From NCBI RefSeq assembly GCF_025154075.1, contig NZ_JAOAMU010000003.1, positions 397,713 to 461,712 on the forward strand: DNA of 64,000 nucleotides, in the 5' to 3' direction. The position numbers and the translations under genes were made by a program. This DNA comes from Chryseobacterium herbae. GTDB taxonomy: Bacteria > Bacteroidota > Bacteroidia > Flavobacteriales > Weeksellaceae. The notes beneath the pieces are model-generated. The model had not been told where the DNA came from, searched no databases, and worked only from the letters and a program-made list of their open reading frames with translations. Shown here in pieces: positions 43,395-52,711 of this stretch (positions are counted from its first letter, which is position 1; each line of letters starts with the position of its first letter).

Positions 43395-45677
43395 CTAAAG
43401 TTTATACGTCAGTGTGAAATAATAATTTCTCGGAGTAATAGGGTTTACTGAATAATTTTCGTGTACATTATAGTTAACTACATCGAATAAGTTCCCCACT
43501 TTCCCCTGAATAGAGAATTTTTTCCACTCGTAGCCAACAGAAACGGTTACTGTGGTGTAATCTTTTAGTTCGAACATTCTTGTTACATCCTTTCTTGTGA
43601 CATTGGTAGACTTTGAATCATTCCAACCCGCAATTCTGTCTCCGATATAATAAATACCGGCTCCTACTTTTAATCCTTTTGCATAATTAGTGAATTTATA
43701 AAATACAGATGCATTGGCTGTAGTAGCTGGAGTTCTTACCAGTCTTTGCTTTTCTACATATCCTTTTTCAGGAGTATCAAGATAAACTGAATTATTATAG
43801 GAGAAACCACCGATAATAGAAAGGTTTTCTGTAGGATTTCCTGTAATATCTACTTCAACACCACGGCTTCTCATTTTACCCGCAAATTCCTTAAGGTTAG
43901 TATCAGGTGTCTGTACAGTTCCTGTGTTATCTACGTAAAAGAAGTTCTGATAGTTGTTATTTTGTAAAATCTGATATACCGTAAGATTAATAGCAAGGGC
44001 ATTATTCCAAAGGTTTTTCTTTGCTCCGATTTCGTACTGGTCAATAGTAGTAGGGTTGATACCTTGTTTCTGAAGAGTATTGACTCTGTCTCTCACCTGC
44101 GTAAGCGTACCTGAAGTATCTAAAGAACCAATTTCATTAGACATATATCCTGCATTGGAAACAAATGAATTGGTGTAAGTGGCAAATACAGACAGATTAT
44201 CATTAGGCATATAAACCACCCCTAACTTTGGAGAAAATGCCTGATCAGAAGTTGCAGAGTTTTGTACAAAGCTTTTATCCAAAGGCTTTGTCGCAGTGGC
44301 ATAAGTAGTCTTTATAGAAGGCATATTTTCTACATAAGACCAGCGCACACCTGCGATCACTTTAAACTGTTTGGTCAGGCTGATATAATCCTGTACATAA
44401 ACACCGGCTCTTCTCGTATTGATTCTTGTCAGTGAATTTTCACCGCTGTCCGGCATTGGGATATTTCCCCATGTTGAAGGATCATCCAGAAACAGAACAT
44501 TGGTAGGAGCAATTACATTGAAAGCATAAGCATCTGCCTGATTGTAGTCAGCATCTGCTCCGATTAATAATTTGTGATTTATTGATCCGGTGTTAAATTC
44601 ACCATTAATATTGACCTGTGCAGAACCATACTTAGTTCTGTTGTTGGTTTTATTAAACGGTCTTGCCCATGATAGACGGGTCTCGGATATTTTTTTATCA
44701 TATCCCCATTGTACACGCTCGGATGAGAAGTAGTCTTTAACATAGCTTTGGTAAGAGGCAACTGCATTTAATGTCCAGTTCGTACTTATTTCATGGTTGA
44801 ATGTCACATTCGTTGAAGCCTGTTCTACATTTTGATATTGCCAGTCTGTACCGAAAAATGTATTTCTGTCCACATAATTGTTCAGAGAATAGCTCAGATC
44901 TTTATTGGTAATAGAGCCAATCCCGAAATCCGGAGTAAAATTATTCTTAAGATAATCCGCTTCTACAATCAGCTGAGATTTAGCACTTAAATTAAATAAG
45001 ATAGAAGGATTGAAATAATATTTCTCAGATTGTACAACATCTCTGAAACTTTCTGCATATTCATAAGCGCCGTTTACTCTGAATGCAATATTTTTAGATA
45101 ACGGACCATAAATATCGACAGTTGGCTTATAAGAATTCCAGCTTCCTCCGTTAAGTCCTATGCTTCCTCCGAAATTGAATTTAGGTTTTTTGGTGATCAT
45201 ATTGATGATTCCTCCTGCAGCCGTATTTCCGTAAAGCATCGCATTAGCTCCTTTTAATACCTCAACTCTTTCCAAACCGCTTACCTCAGGAAATACTCCG
45301 CTGTTAACTCTCGTTCCGTTTTTAAAAACGTTATCGTTACCCAGAATAAAACCACGACCTCCAAAACTGTCCTGAGAATTTCCTCTGGATGAAGTCACAT
45401 ACATACCGTTGATATTCTGAATGACATCACCCAGTTGTTTTGCCTGCTGCTGCTCAATGATTTCGTGGGTTACGATGGAGATGGCCTGAGGATTTTCCAT
45501 TACCGTAAGGGCAGATTTTGTAGATAATGTTTTTGCCTGGTTGGGATTTCCTGTTTTGTGAAGATTAATGTCTTCAATGGTTTGAGATCTGATGGTATCG
45601 GTTTCAAGGTTTTTCATCTGGGCACTTAAAGATACGGCCGCCAACAAAAATCCTAAAGAAGCTAGTTGTTTTTTCAT
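43395..45677 (-). CDS. TonB-dependent siderophore receptor
   Basis: A 760-residue outer-membrane receptor. A signal peptide covers residues 1-19. The plug domain (ALTVMENPQAISIVTHEIIEQQQAKQLGDVIQNINGMYV ... FGGRGFILGN ... GLERVEVLKGANAMLYGNTAAGGIINMITKKP) is of the FhuE/FpvA siderophore type. A 22-strand barrel ends in the aromatic YYFTLTYKL. It probably imports a ferric siderophore made by others. Upstream, GAATTAAT is repeated with 11-bp spacing (45733-45751), weakly Fur-box-like. Confidence 0.92.
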   Translation of the reverse strand: MKKQLASLGFLLAAVSLSAQMKNLETDTIRSQTIEDINLHKTGNPNQAKTLSTKSALTVMENPQAISIVTHEIIEQQQAKQLGDVIQNINGMYVTSSRGNSQDSFGGRGFILGNDNVFKNGTRVNSGVFPEVSGLERVEVLKGANAMLYGNTAAGGIINMITKKPKFNFGGSIGLNGGSWNSYKPTVDIYGPLSKNIAFRVNGAYEYAESFRDVVQSEKYYFNPSILFNLSAKSQLIVEADYLKNNFTPDFGIGSITNKDLSYSLNNYVDRNTFFGTDWQYQNVEQASTNVTFNHEISTNWTLNAVASYQSYVKDYFSSERVQWGYDKKISETRLSWARPFNKTNNRTKYGSAQVNINGEFNTGSINHKLLIGADADYNQADAYAFNVIAPTNVLFLDDPSTWGNIPMPDSGENSLTRINTRRAGVYVQDYISLTKQFKVIAGVRWSYVENMPSIKTTYATATKPLDKSFVQNSATSDQAFSPKLGVVYMPNDNLSVFATYTNSFVSNAGYMSNEIGSLDTSGTLTQVRDRVNTLQKQGINPTTIDQYEIGAKKNLWNNALAINLTVYQILQNNNYQNFFYVDNTGTVQTPDTNLKEFAGKMRSRGVEVDITGNPTENLSIIGGFSYNNSVYLDTPEKGYVEKQRLVRTPATTANASVFYKFTNYAKGLKVGAGIYYIGDRIAGWNDSKSTNVTRKDVTRMFELKDYTTVTVSVGYEWKKFSIQGKVGNLFDVVNYNVHENYSVNPITPRNYYFTLTYKL

Positions 45678-45840
45678 TTCTTATTTTTATATAGAACAGT
45701 TTTAAATAGCGGCAAAAATAAGAATTCGGAAAGAATTAATTTAGAATTAATAAAAACAATAAAATGATTTTTGTCATATTCTGAGGATGTGATAAAAATA
45801 GCTGTTGTCGTCAGAAGCTGTTAAACTGAGGATTATTGAA

Positions 45841-45848
45841 TATATTTG
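45841..45848 (+). promoter_or_regulatory. Promoter -7 box of the Gfo/Idh/MocA gene
   Basis: TATATTTG, a perfect TAnnTTTG, 17 bp before the ATG. No clear TTG at the usual distance. Confidence 0.55.
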
Positions 45849-45865
45849 TTTAAAAATAAATACAT

Positions 45866-46921
45866 ATGCAATTGGTAAAAGCAGGACTTTGTGCCTTTGG
45901 AATGAGCGGAAAAGTATTTCATGCTCCGTTTTTGAAAGAACATCCCGGATTTTTTATGGCTGCTATCGTAGAGAGAAGCAAAGAAGAATCTAAAGAAAAA
46001 TATCCGGATGCTACCATTTACCGTTCGGTGGAGGAGATGCTTCAGAATGCAGATATTGAGCTTGTAATCATCAATACACCGGTACAGACCCATTTTGAAT
46101 ATGCTAAAATGGCGCTCGAGGCAGGGAAGAATATAATCGTTGAAAAACCCTTTACCGTAACCGTTTCAGAGGCAGAACAACTTGTGAATCTGGCTGAAGA
46201 AAAAGGATTATTTGTAAGTGTTTATCAAAACAGAAGATTTGACCGCGATTTTTTACAGGTTCATAAAATCTTGAATGAAGGAAAATTAGGCGAGATCAAA
46301 GAAGCTGAAATCCGTTTCGACAGATTCCGTACAACGCCAAGCGGAAAACAGCACAAAGAAGACCCTCAGCAGACAGGTTCAGGATCACTTCATGATCTTG
46401 GCTCTCATCTTGTAGACCAGGCGGTACAGTATTTCGGATATCCTGAAAAGCTTTTCGCAGATGTATTTTCGATGAAAGGTGAGGAATATGCCAATGACTA
46501 TTTCGAGATCTTATTATATTATAAGAATAATTTAAGAGTACGACTGAAATCATCGGTTTTCACGAAAGAAGCGCACTACGCATACAATATTCACGGAGAA
46601 AAAGGAAGCTTCCTGCAGGAAAGAACCGATAATCAGGAAAATGAGTTGGTGGCCGGAGCCATACCTGTTTACGGGAATGAATGGACACAGCCATTACAGG
46701 GAACAGATGGGATTTTGAATTATTTGAATGAAAATTCAGAAACAGAAAGAATCCTCACGTCCAGCGATCCCGGAAATTATATGGATTACTACCAGCAGAT
46801 CTACGAATATATTGTCTTCGGATATGCGCTACCGTCTCAGGGAAGAGAAGTAGTACAGAATATGAAGATCATCGATGCTTCTCTGGAGAGCTCAAAAGGG
46901 GAGAAGGTGGTTTATTTGTAG
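45866..46921 (+). CDS. Gfo/Idh/MocA family oxidoreductase
   Basis: A 351-residue NAD(P)-dependent sugar or inositol dehydrogenase. The Rossmann start is GLCAFGMSGKVFHAPFL; EKPFTVTVSEAEQL carries the conserved Lys of the EKP motif; and GSGSLHDLGSHLVDQAVQYFG contains the catalytic Asp/His (DLGSHLVD). The early motif resembles scyllo-inositol dehydrogenases such as IolW/YvaA. Substrate unknown. Monocistronic. Confidence 0.9.
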   Translation: MQLVKAGLCAFGMSGKVFHAPFLKEHPGFFMAAIVERSKEESKEKYPDATIYRSVEEMLQNADIELVIINTPVQTHFEYAKMALEAGKNIIVEKPFTVTVSEAEQLVNLAEEKGLFVSVYQNRRFDRDFLQVHKILNEGKLGEIKEAEIRFDRFRTTPSGKQHKEDPQQTGSGSLHDLGSHLVDQAVQYFGYPEKLFADVFSMKGEEYANDYFEILLYYKNNLRVRLKSSVFTKEAHYAYNIHGEKGSFLQERTDNQENELVAGAIPVYGNEWTQPLQGTDGILNYLNENSETERILTSSDPGNYMDYYQQIYEYIVFGYALPSQGREVVQNMKIIDASLESSKGEKVVYL

Positions 46922-46926
46922 GAGAG

Positions 46927-47017
46927 TAGTCTAAGAGTCTGAGAGTTTTAGAGGGGGAGAGTTTTAGAGTAAATGCGTTGGGTGTAAACTCTCATGCGCT
47001 CTTACTCTAAAACTCTT
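46927..47017. repeat. Inverted-repeat element (GAGAGTTTTAGAG type)
   Basis: AGAGTTTTAGAGTAAATGCG (46958-46977) matches the complement of CGCTCTTACTCTAAAACTCT (46997-47016) with two mismatches. A further GAGAGTTTTAGAG lies just upstream (46941-46953). It may also work as a terminator between the convergent genes. Confidence 0.75.
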
Positions 47018-47025
47018 CAACTTAT

Positions 47026-48918
47026 TTAGATTTCCTGAAGCTCCAGCCATCTCATCTCATATCCCTCCAGCTTTTCAGAAATGGCTTCCAGTTCCGCAGA
47101 AAGCTTAGCTACCTTTTCATATTCCGTTTCGTTATTGAGTTGATCCATGATCTTGACACGTTTTTGTTCAAGTTCAGGCATTTCTTTTTCTATCGTTTCC
47201 AATTCTCTCTGCTCCTTAAAAGACATTTTTCTTTTTGGAGAAGCAGGTTGAGAAACCTCTGGTGTTGCTACAACAATTTCTTTTACAGGTTCCGGTTTAG
47301 GAGCTGTGTTTTTCCCCTGCGCATCCTCACGACTTTTCGTTTCTCGGTATTCTGAGAAAGTTCCTATAAAATCTCTGATTTTTCCTTCCCCTTCAAAAGC
47401 TAAAACATGGTCAATAATTCTGTCCATAAAATACCTGTCGTGAGAAACAATAATCAAACTTCCCTGGAAGTTCAGTAGAAAGTTTTCCAGTACAGTCAAC
47501 GTCGGAAGATCCAGGTCGTTGGTAGGTTCATCAAAGATCAGAAAGTTAGGGTTCTGATACAAAATATACATCAGATGCAGTCTTCTTTTTTCACCACCCG
47601 AAAGTTTTGAAATCGGCGAATATTGCGTTTGATCATCAAATAAGAATAATCTAAGGAACTGCGATGCAGAGATCGTTTTTCCATTCGCTAAAGGAAAGTT
47701 TTCAGAAATTTCTTTGATGAAATCAATGACTCTTTCATCCTCTTTATATTTCAGTCCTTTTTGTGAGAAATAACCAAACTTGATCGTTTCTCCGGTTTCA
47801 ATTTCTCCGGAATCTTTGGGTTCAAGTCCCTGAATAATGTTCAGTAAAGTAGATTTCCCAGCACCATTTTTTCCTACAATTCCTACTTTCTCACCTCTCT
47901 GAAACTGATAGCTGAAATCTTTTAATAATAATTTATCACCGTAGCTTTTAGAAATATCTCTCAATTCCAGAATTTTGTTTCCAAGCCTTTTCATTTCGAA
48001 ATCGAGTTCAAGAGATTCTTTTCTTGTATCGGTTTTCGCTATTTTTTCAGTTTCGTAAAAGTCATCCTGTCTGGATTTCGATTTTGTCGTTCTCGCTTTG
48101 GGCTGTCTTCTCATCCACTCCAGCTCTTTTCTGTAAAGATTATTGGCTTTGTCGATAGTAGAATTCATATTGTCCTCACGGATCATTTTGTTTTCAAGAT
48201 AAGTCGCGTAAGAACCATTATGGAAATACAGGTTTTTATCCTCCATTTCCCAGATAATTCCGCAAACAGCATCCAGGAAATACCTGTCGTGAGTAACGAG
48301 GATTAATGTTATTTTTGCTTTACTCAGATAGCTTTCCAGCCATTCTACCATTTCCACATCAAGGTGGTTGGTAGGCTCATCCATAATCAGAAGAGTATGA
48401 CGGTGTTCCGCTCTGGTTTCAGTCAGTAATTTTGCCAAAGCCACACGTTTGATCTGTCCTCCGGAAAGGGTTCCCATTTTAGCCTCGAGATCTGTAATCT
48501 TCAGCTGAGAAAGAATTTGTTTCATATCATTCTCCAGATCCCAAGCTTTGTGAATTTCCATTTCAGCCAAAGCTTTTTCAATGAAATCATAATCTGTGGA
48601 AAGCAGCGATTTATGATAATTTTTCAGAGCCTGAATGGGCGAAGAATCAAGCGTCATCATGAATTCGTCAATGGTAAGATCAGAATCAAACTCGATTTCC
48701 TGATCAAATAAAACCACCTGGATGTCTTTATTAATAGTTACAGTTCCGCTGTCTGCAATTTCTTTCCCCATTAATATTTTAAGAAGGGTAGACTTTCCGC
48801 TTCCGTTTTTGGCAACGATGGCTATTTTGTCACCCTCATTAACGTGGAAGGAGATGTTTTCGAACAAAACTTTGATGCCATAAGATTTAGTAAGATTTTC
48901 GACAGAAACGTAATTCAT
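47026..48918 (-). CDS. ABC-F family ATPase (Uup-like)
   Basis: A 630-residue protein of two ABC cassettes without membrane domains. Walker A motifs AKNGSGKSTLLK and GKNGAGKSTLLN, signatures LSGGQIKRVALAK and LSGGEKRRLHLMY, and Walker B LLIMDEPTNHLD and LIFDEPTNDLD are present. The C-terminal coiled coil (SFKEQRELETIEKEMPELEQKR) is typical of Uup. ABC-F proteins act on ribosomes or in genome stability. The ATG at 48918 (MNYVSVENLTKSYG) is chosen; the upstream 52-codon extension is not protein-like. Confidence 0.92.
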   Translation of the reverse strand: MNYVSVENLTKSYGIKVLFENISFHVNEGDKIAIVAKNGSGKSTLLKILMGKEIADSGTVTINKDIQVVLFDQEIEFDSDLTIDEFMMTLDSSPIQALKNYHKSLLSTDYDFIEKALAEMEIHKAWDLENDMKQILSQLKITDLEAKMGTLSGGQIKRVALAKLLTETRAEHRHTLLIMDEPTNHLDVEMVEWLESYLSKAKITLILVTHDRYFLDAVCGIIWEMEDKNLYFHNGSYATYLENKMIREDNMNSTIDKANNLYRKELEWMRRQPKARTTKSKSRQDDFYETEKIAKTDTRKESLELDFEMKRLGNKILELRDISKSYGDKLLLKDFSYQFQRGEKVGIVGKNGAGKSTLLNIIQGLEPKDSGEIETGETIKFGYFSQKGLKYKEDERVIDFIKEISENFPLANGKTISASQFLRLFLFDDQTQYSPISKLSGGEKRRLHLMYILYQNPNFLIFDEPTNDLDLPTLTVLENFLLNFQGSLIIVSHDRYFMDRIIDHVLAFEGEGKIRDFIGTFSEYRETKSREDAQGKNTAPKPEPVKEIVVATPEVSQPASPKRKMSFKEQRELETIEKEMPELEQKRVKIMDQLNNETEYEKVAKLSAELEAISEKLEGYEMRWLELQEI

Positions 48919-49035
48919 TGGAATGTAATGGTTTGATATTGATTTTGTATTGAGCGGCAAAAGTACGAAAATGTAACTAGAAAAGTTTGACCTAATGAAG
49001 TGAATTAGGGATAAGAAAATTAATATTAGGTGACT

Positions 49036-49184
49036 GAAGATGGAAGAGGGAGGCTGGAAGTTACTATTGGGCAATAATTTGACTGACTACCACAAAATTT
49101 GAAGAAGTATTTTTGAAAAACTAATAAAACTGCAATCTAGCTATGCTTCGAATTCAATAACCTCGATCCTCCATCTTCCAGCCC
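49036..49184. repeat. Interspersed inverted repeat, GGAAG/CTTCC family, copy 2
   Basis: Left arm GAAGATGGAAGAGGGAGGCT with GGAAGTTACTATTGGGC; right arm TAACCTCGATCCTCCATCTT then CCAGCCC. The left arm continues with the same TTACTAT-GGCA as copy 1 at 10521. Confidence 0.72.
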
Positions 49185-49302
49185 TTAAAATTAAGATTTA
49201 TTTAATACCCATAAAGTGAATTTCCCGAAACACATTCCCTAATTTTGAATAAGCTAAGGCGCGATTTTTGCTGCCAAATAATGCTAAATCTGATTTATAA
49301 TA

Positions 49303-49815
49303 ATGAAAAAAGTAATTGTCGACATGGATGGGGTGATGGCGGATGTATACCATCAGCTGGTGAAGTTTGAAAAAAGAGACTCCGGAACAGAAATTGAGAT
49401 CAGTGGTCTCGCAGGAAAGCCTGAAATTGAAGCCTTCCCGAATGGAAAGAAACACGTTAATGAAGTAGGGTTTTTCAGAACACTTCCCGTAATGGAAGGA
49501 AGCCGCGACGCTTTGGAATATATTAACAGCAAATATGAACTCTACATTGTTTCCGCAGGAATGGAGTTTCCGAACAGCTTAAGAGAAAAATTCGACTGGT
49601 TGGCAGAACATTTTCCGTTTATCAGCTGGGAACAAATTGTTTTATGCGGAAGTAAAAGAGTGGTTCACGGAGATGTAATGATTGATGATTATCCTAAAAA
49701 TCTGGATCATTTTGTGGGCGAGAAATTAATTTTCACTCAGCCTCACAACGAACTGATTGAAAACGAAAATTATAAACGAGTGCATTCATGGGAAGACATC
49801 ATGAATATCCTTTAA
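49303..49815 (+). CDS. 5'(3')-deoxyribonucleotidase-like HAD phosphatase
   Basis: A 170-residue haloacid-dehalogenase-type phosphatase of the NT5C family. The nucleophile motif is VDMDGVMADV (Asp7, Asp9), motif II is YIVSAGM, and motif III is VMIDDYPKNLDHF (Asp pair). It probably dephosphorylates deoxyribonucleoside 5'-monophosphates. Length normal. Monocistronic between a repeat element and the fusion hydrolase. Confidence 0.88.
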   Translation: MKKVIVDMDGVMADVYHQLVKFEKRDSGTEIEISGLAGKPEIEAFPNGKKHVNEVGFFRTLPVMEGSRDALEYINSKYELYIVSAGMEFPNSLREKFDWLAEHFPFISWEQIVLCGSKRVVHGDVMIDDYPKNLDHFVGEKLIFTQPHNELIENENYKRVHSWEDIMNIL

Positions 49816-49960
49816 AAATTAAAAGTTTATACATTTTTTAGAATTCGGATCACAAAGCGGTGATATTTTAGAAAAAGTTTAACTAAACGGATATTAAATT
49901 TAATAACCTGTTATGAGTGTTAAATGGTGGAAATAAAGAATTTTGCAGCAAACTTACACC

Positions 49961-51607
49961 ATGAAAAAACTGAATACTTTATTCTTTCTTTTAACCGCTT
50001 ATTCTTTCCACGCACAGGTGATTTCCGGGACGGTGATTTCCAAAAATGAAAACCAACCTGTTCCTTACGTAAAAATTGGGATAGAAAAAGAAAATGCAGG
50101 AACGATTTCCGATGAGAAAGGAAATTTTTCCATTGATCTTTCCGGGCTGGATGCTTCCCGAAAACTCAGAATAGAAGTTCCCGGCTATGAGCCGTTTGAT
50201 GAAACTGTACAGAATTTCAGAAAGCAAGATCACAGGCAGATATTTTTAAAAGAAAAAGTTAAAAATATAAAGGAAGTCAACATTAAAGTAAAGAAACTGG
50301 TAGATAGAAACTGGGGCGTCAATACAAAGACAAAAAGTGTCCTGTACTCTGTTAACCCACAATTAAAAAAAGATAATTTCATTGGTGAAACCGCATTGGA
50401 GTTTAATGCCAGCCGAAGATCTAAGATTAAAAATATCAATCTGAATATTGCCAGCTATACTTCCGATAAGCCGGTATTAATGCGATATAGCATTTACACA
50501 GAAAAAAACGGATTTCCTGATAAAAATATTCTGGATGAAGAGATCACGGTGGAACTTACAAAAGATATGATTAAAGACGGAACCTTTACATTGGACGTCA
50601 ACGAACATAATATCTGGGTGCAGGGGAAATTTTTTATTGGAATTCAGTTTCTAAAAGAATTTGAAGGAAGGATTTTTATCAGTGCGGCTTTGTTCAGAAC
50701 TGGATTTCTTAGAAGGTTTTATGGGGAATGGCAAAAAACAACACTGGCGGCACCGGCTATCAATATAGATGTAAAAGTGGATAAAAGTGCAAAAAATACC
50801 AAAGATGAAGAGGCAGCTTTAGGGGATGACCTTGAAGGACTGATCTCTGATGTGTCTCAATATCAGGCAGCGTCAGAAAATTCCGGCTACGGGAAAAATG
50901 AATCTGCAGGGAATTATCTTGAATTAAAAGACACTAAACTGTACTACGAAACCTACGGGGAGGGAGAACCTCTTTTTCTTCTTCATGGAAATTCAGGAAG
51001 TATAAAGGATTTTTACCAGCAGATCCCGGTGCTGTCTAAACAGTTCAAGGTGATTGTTGTAGATACCAGAGGACAGGGTAAAAGTACCGATACTTCTCAT
51101 AGACAGTTTACGTATATCCAATTTGCAGAAGATATAAAAGCACTGGCAGATAAACTGGGATTAAAGAAAATTAATATTGCCGGCTGGAGTGATGGCGGAA
51201 TCACAGGACTTGAGTTTGCTTTAAAATACCCTGAAAATCTTAATAAATTAATTGCCATCGGAGCCAATGCTTTTCCTGAAGGCGTTGATGAAAGACTGAT
51301 TGCCCATATGAAAAACCAGCTCCTGGTACTCAATCTTGAAAACAAACCGGAAAAATTTGACGAACGCAGATTGGTCACGATCATGCTGAAAGAACCGCAT
51401 ATCAGCAAAAAAGATCTTTCAAAAATACAAAGCCCGGTTTTGGTGATTGCAGGAGATAAAGATGTGATCAAACAGGATCATACCGAAATGATGGCCAAAG
51501 AAATTCCGCATGCTGGGCTAAAGATCTACAAAGATGCCACCCATATGATTCCTTTTGAAAAAGCAGATGAATTGAATGCGGATATTTTGAGGTTTCTGGG
51601 GAAATGA
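49961..51607 (+). CDS. Exported CarboxypepD_reg-like / alpha/beta-hydrolase fusion
   Basis: A 548-residue protein. A signal peptide (MKKLNTLFFLLTAYSFHAQ) is followed by a carboxypeptidase-regulatory-like beta-sandwich (GTVISKNENQPVPYVKIGIEKENAGTISDEKGNFSIDLS, residues 20-100). A further domain of about 200 residues resembles the parts usually following such sandwiches in Bacteroidota surface proteins. The alpha/beta hydrolase is from about 320 to the end: HGNSGS, nucleophile GWSDGG (S410), GDKDVI (Asp) and ATHMIPF (His). A secreted esterase or peptidase is inferred. The ATG at 49961 is chosen over an upstream TTG. Confidence 0.85.
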   Translation: MKKLNTLFFLLTAYSFHAQVISGTVISKNENQPVPYVKIGIEKENAGTISDEKGNFSIDLSGLDASRKLRIEVPGYEPFDETVQNFRKQDHRQIFLKEKVKNIKEVNIKVKKLVDRNWGVNTKTKSVLYSVNPQLKKDNFIGETALEFNASRRSKIKNINLNIASYTSDKPVLMRYSIYTEKNGFPDKNILDEEITVELTKDMIKDGTFTLDVNEHNIWVQGKFFIGIQFLKEFEGRIFISAALFRTGFLRRFYGEWQKTTLAAPAINIDVKVDKSAKNTKDEEAALGDDLEGLISDVSQYQAASENSGYGKNESAGNYLELKDTKLYYETYGEGEPLFLLHGNSGSIKDFYQQIPVLSKQFKVIVVDTRGQGKSTDTSHRQFTYIQFAEDIKALADKLGLKKINIAGWSDGGITGLEFALKYPENLNKLIAIGANAFPEGVDERLIAHMKNQLLVLNLENKPEKFDERRLVTIMLKEPHISKKDLSKIQSPVLVIAGDKDVIKQDHTEMMAKEIPHAGLKIYKDATHMIPFEKADELNADILRFLGK

Positions 51608-51612
51608 TCTTA

Positions 51613-51778
51613 GGATGGAAGAGGGAAGATGGAGGTTAGGAGATATCGCGGACGATTGATAGGTATCAGTATTTCATTAACTGATTAAATTTTAAATTGA
51701 TTTTAAAAGGGAATAAATCCGGGAGAAGTCATTCTTTCGGATTTCAGAACTTCCATCTTCTGGCTCCCATCTTCCCTT
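51613..51778. repeat. Interspersed inverted repeat, GGAAG/CTTCC family, copy 3
   Basis: Left arm GGATGGAAGAGGGAAGATGG, right arm AACTTCCATCTTCTGGCTCC then CATCTTCCC. The centre differs from copies 1 and 2. It lies between convergent genes and may serve as their shared terminator. Confidence 0.72.
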
Positions 51779-51782
51779 CTTA

Positions 51783-52646
51783 CTAATCCAGCGTCAGTCT
51801 CTTCAAAGACCATGTACTTCCGTTATAGATATCAAGATCTACTTTAGTATTGATGCCATGAACAATTCCATTTTCCGTAAACTGCCAGAAATCCCAGTGA
51901 TCATTGGGAGTAGGAGAAGGAACATCGTTGTAATTGGCCAGCCAGAGCGGATAGCCATCGAATTCACCTTTCAGGAAATCTTTGTAATAGTGATAATAGG
52001 TGTAGATGATCGGTTTTTCACCGTACGTTTCTTCTACGATCCGGCACCATATTTTTAGATCCTCGATCAATTTTTTATTGGTCTTTCTTTTTGGGATTTT
52101 TTCGATATCCAGAATGGGAGGAAGGTCGCCGCTTTCAAGCTTGACATTCGCCAGGAAATTATTGGCCTGGATGACAGGATCCTCATCAGCTCTGTAAAAA
52201 TGATAAGCTCCACGTATCAGATTGTGCTTTTGAGCTTTTACCCAGAATTCATCAAAATGTTTGTCAGCATTCCTGTTTCCCATGGTAGCGCGCATGACGA
52301 CAAATTCAAGCGGAATGGTTTTATTTCCGATGCTTAAACTATCCCATTTTATATCTTCTCTGTTCTGGTAATGGGAAACGTCAAAACCGTAAGTTTTATC
52401 CAGATTGGAACTCAGGATTTTCTGAATCCTTAAAGTTTCTATTTCGCTGTTGTGAAGTTTTTTATGACTGAATTTATTAAAGTATAATGCGTAATAGTAG
52501 CTGATAGACTGCTTCAGATAAAATCCGGTCCCTATTAAAGCAATAATTAAAACGGCCAATATTACTTTTCTCCGGAAAAAATAATTCTTCCGACGGTTCT
52601 CATGTACCTTTTTGGCAGTTTTTTTGGTGTACTTTCTGGGTGTCAT
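51783..52646 (-). CDS. Glycoside hydrolase family 25 (lysozyme-type muramidase)
   Basis: A 287-residue membrane-anchored protein. One TM helix lies near residues 27-45 after a strongly basic N-terminus. The GH25 barrel follows: YGFDVSHYQNREDIKWDSL, AYHFYRADEDPVIQANNFL, LPPILDIEKI (catalytic Asp/Glu) and WDFWQFTENGIVHGINTKVDLDIYNG. It cleaves peptidoglycan. The ATG at 52646 is chosen; a TTG four codons upstream overlaps a TAGTTTTG promoter box on the minus strand. Confidence 0.9.
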   Translation of the reverse strand: MTPRKYTKKTAKKVHENRRKNYFFRRKVILAVLIIALIGTGFYLKQSISYYYALYFNKFSHKKLHNSEIETLRIQKILSSNLDKTYGFDVSHYQNREDIKWDSLSIGNKTIPLEFVVMRATMGNRNADKHFDEFWVKAQKHNLIRGAYHFYRADEDPVIQANNFLANVKLESGDLPPILDIEKIPKRKTNKKLIEDLKIWCRIVEETYGEKPIIYTYYHYYKDFLKGEFDGYPLWLANYNDVPSPTPNDHWDFWQFTENGIVHGINTKVDLDIYNGSTWSLKRLTLD

Positions 52647-52697
52647 AAAGTTTTGCAAAACTAACTTTTTTCACTACTAAATGCTAAATAAAATCAG

Positions 52698-52705
52698 TAA
52701 ATTTG
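52698..52705 (+). promoter_or_regulatory. Promoter -7 box of the NDH-2 gene
   Basis: TAAATTTG, a perfect TAnnTTTG, only 6 bp before the ATG at 52712, so the mRNA would have a very short leader or start at the ATG. Confidence 0.5.
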
Positions 52706-52711
52706 TGTATT

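Noticed and set aside
45733..45751. Fur box upstream of the TonB receptor
   Set aside because: Only a loose GAATTAAT direct repeat in AT-rich DNA; not convincing enough to list as a site.
48919..49074. 52-codon N-terminal extension of the ABC-F ATPase
   Set aside because: Sequence is not protein-like and the ATG at 48918 starts directly at the ABC domain.
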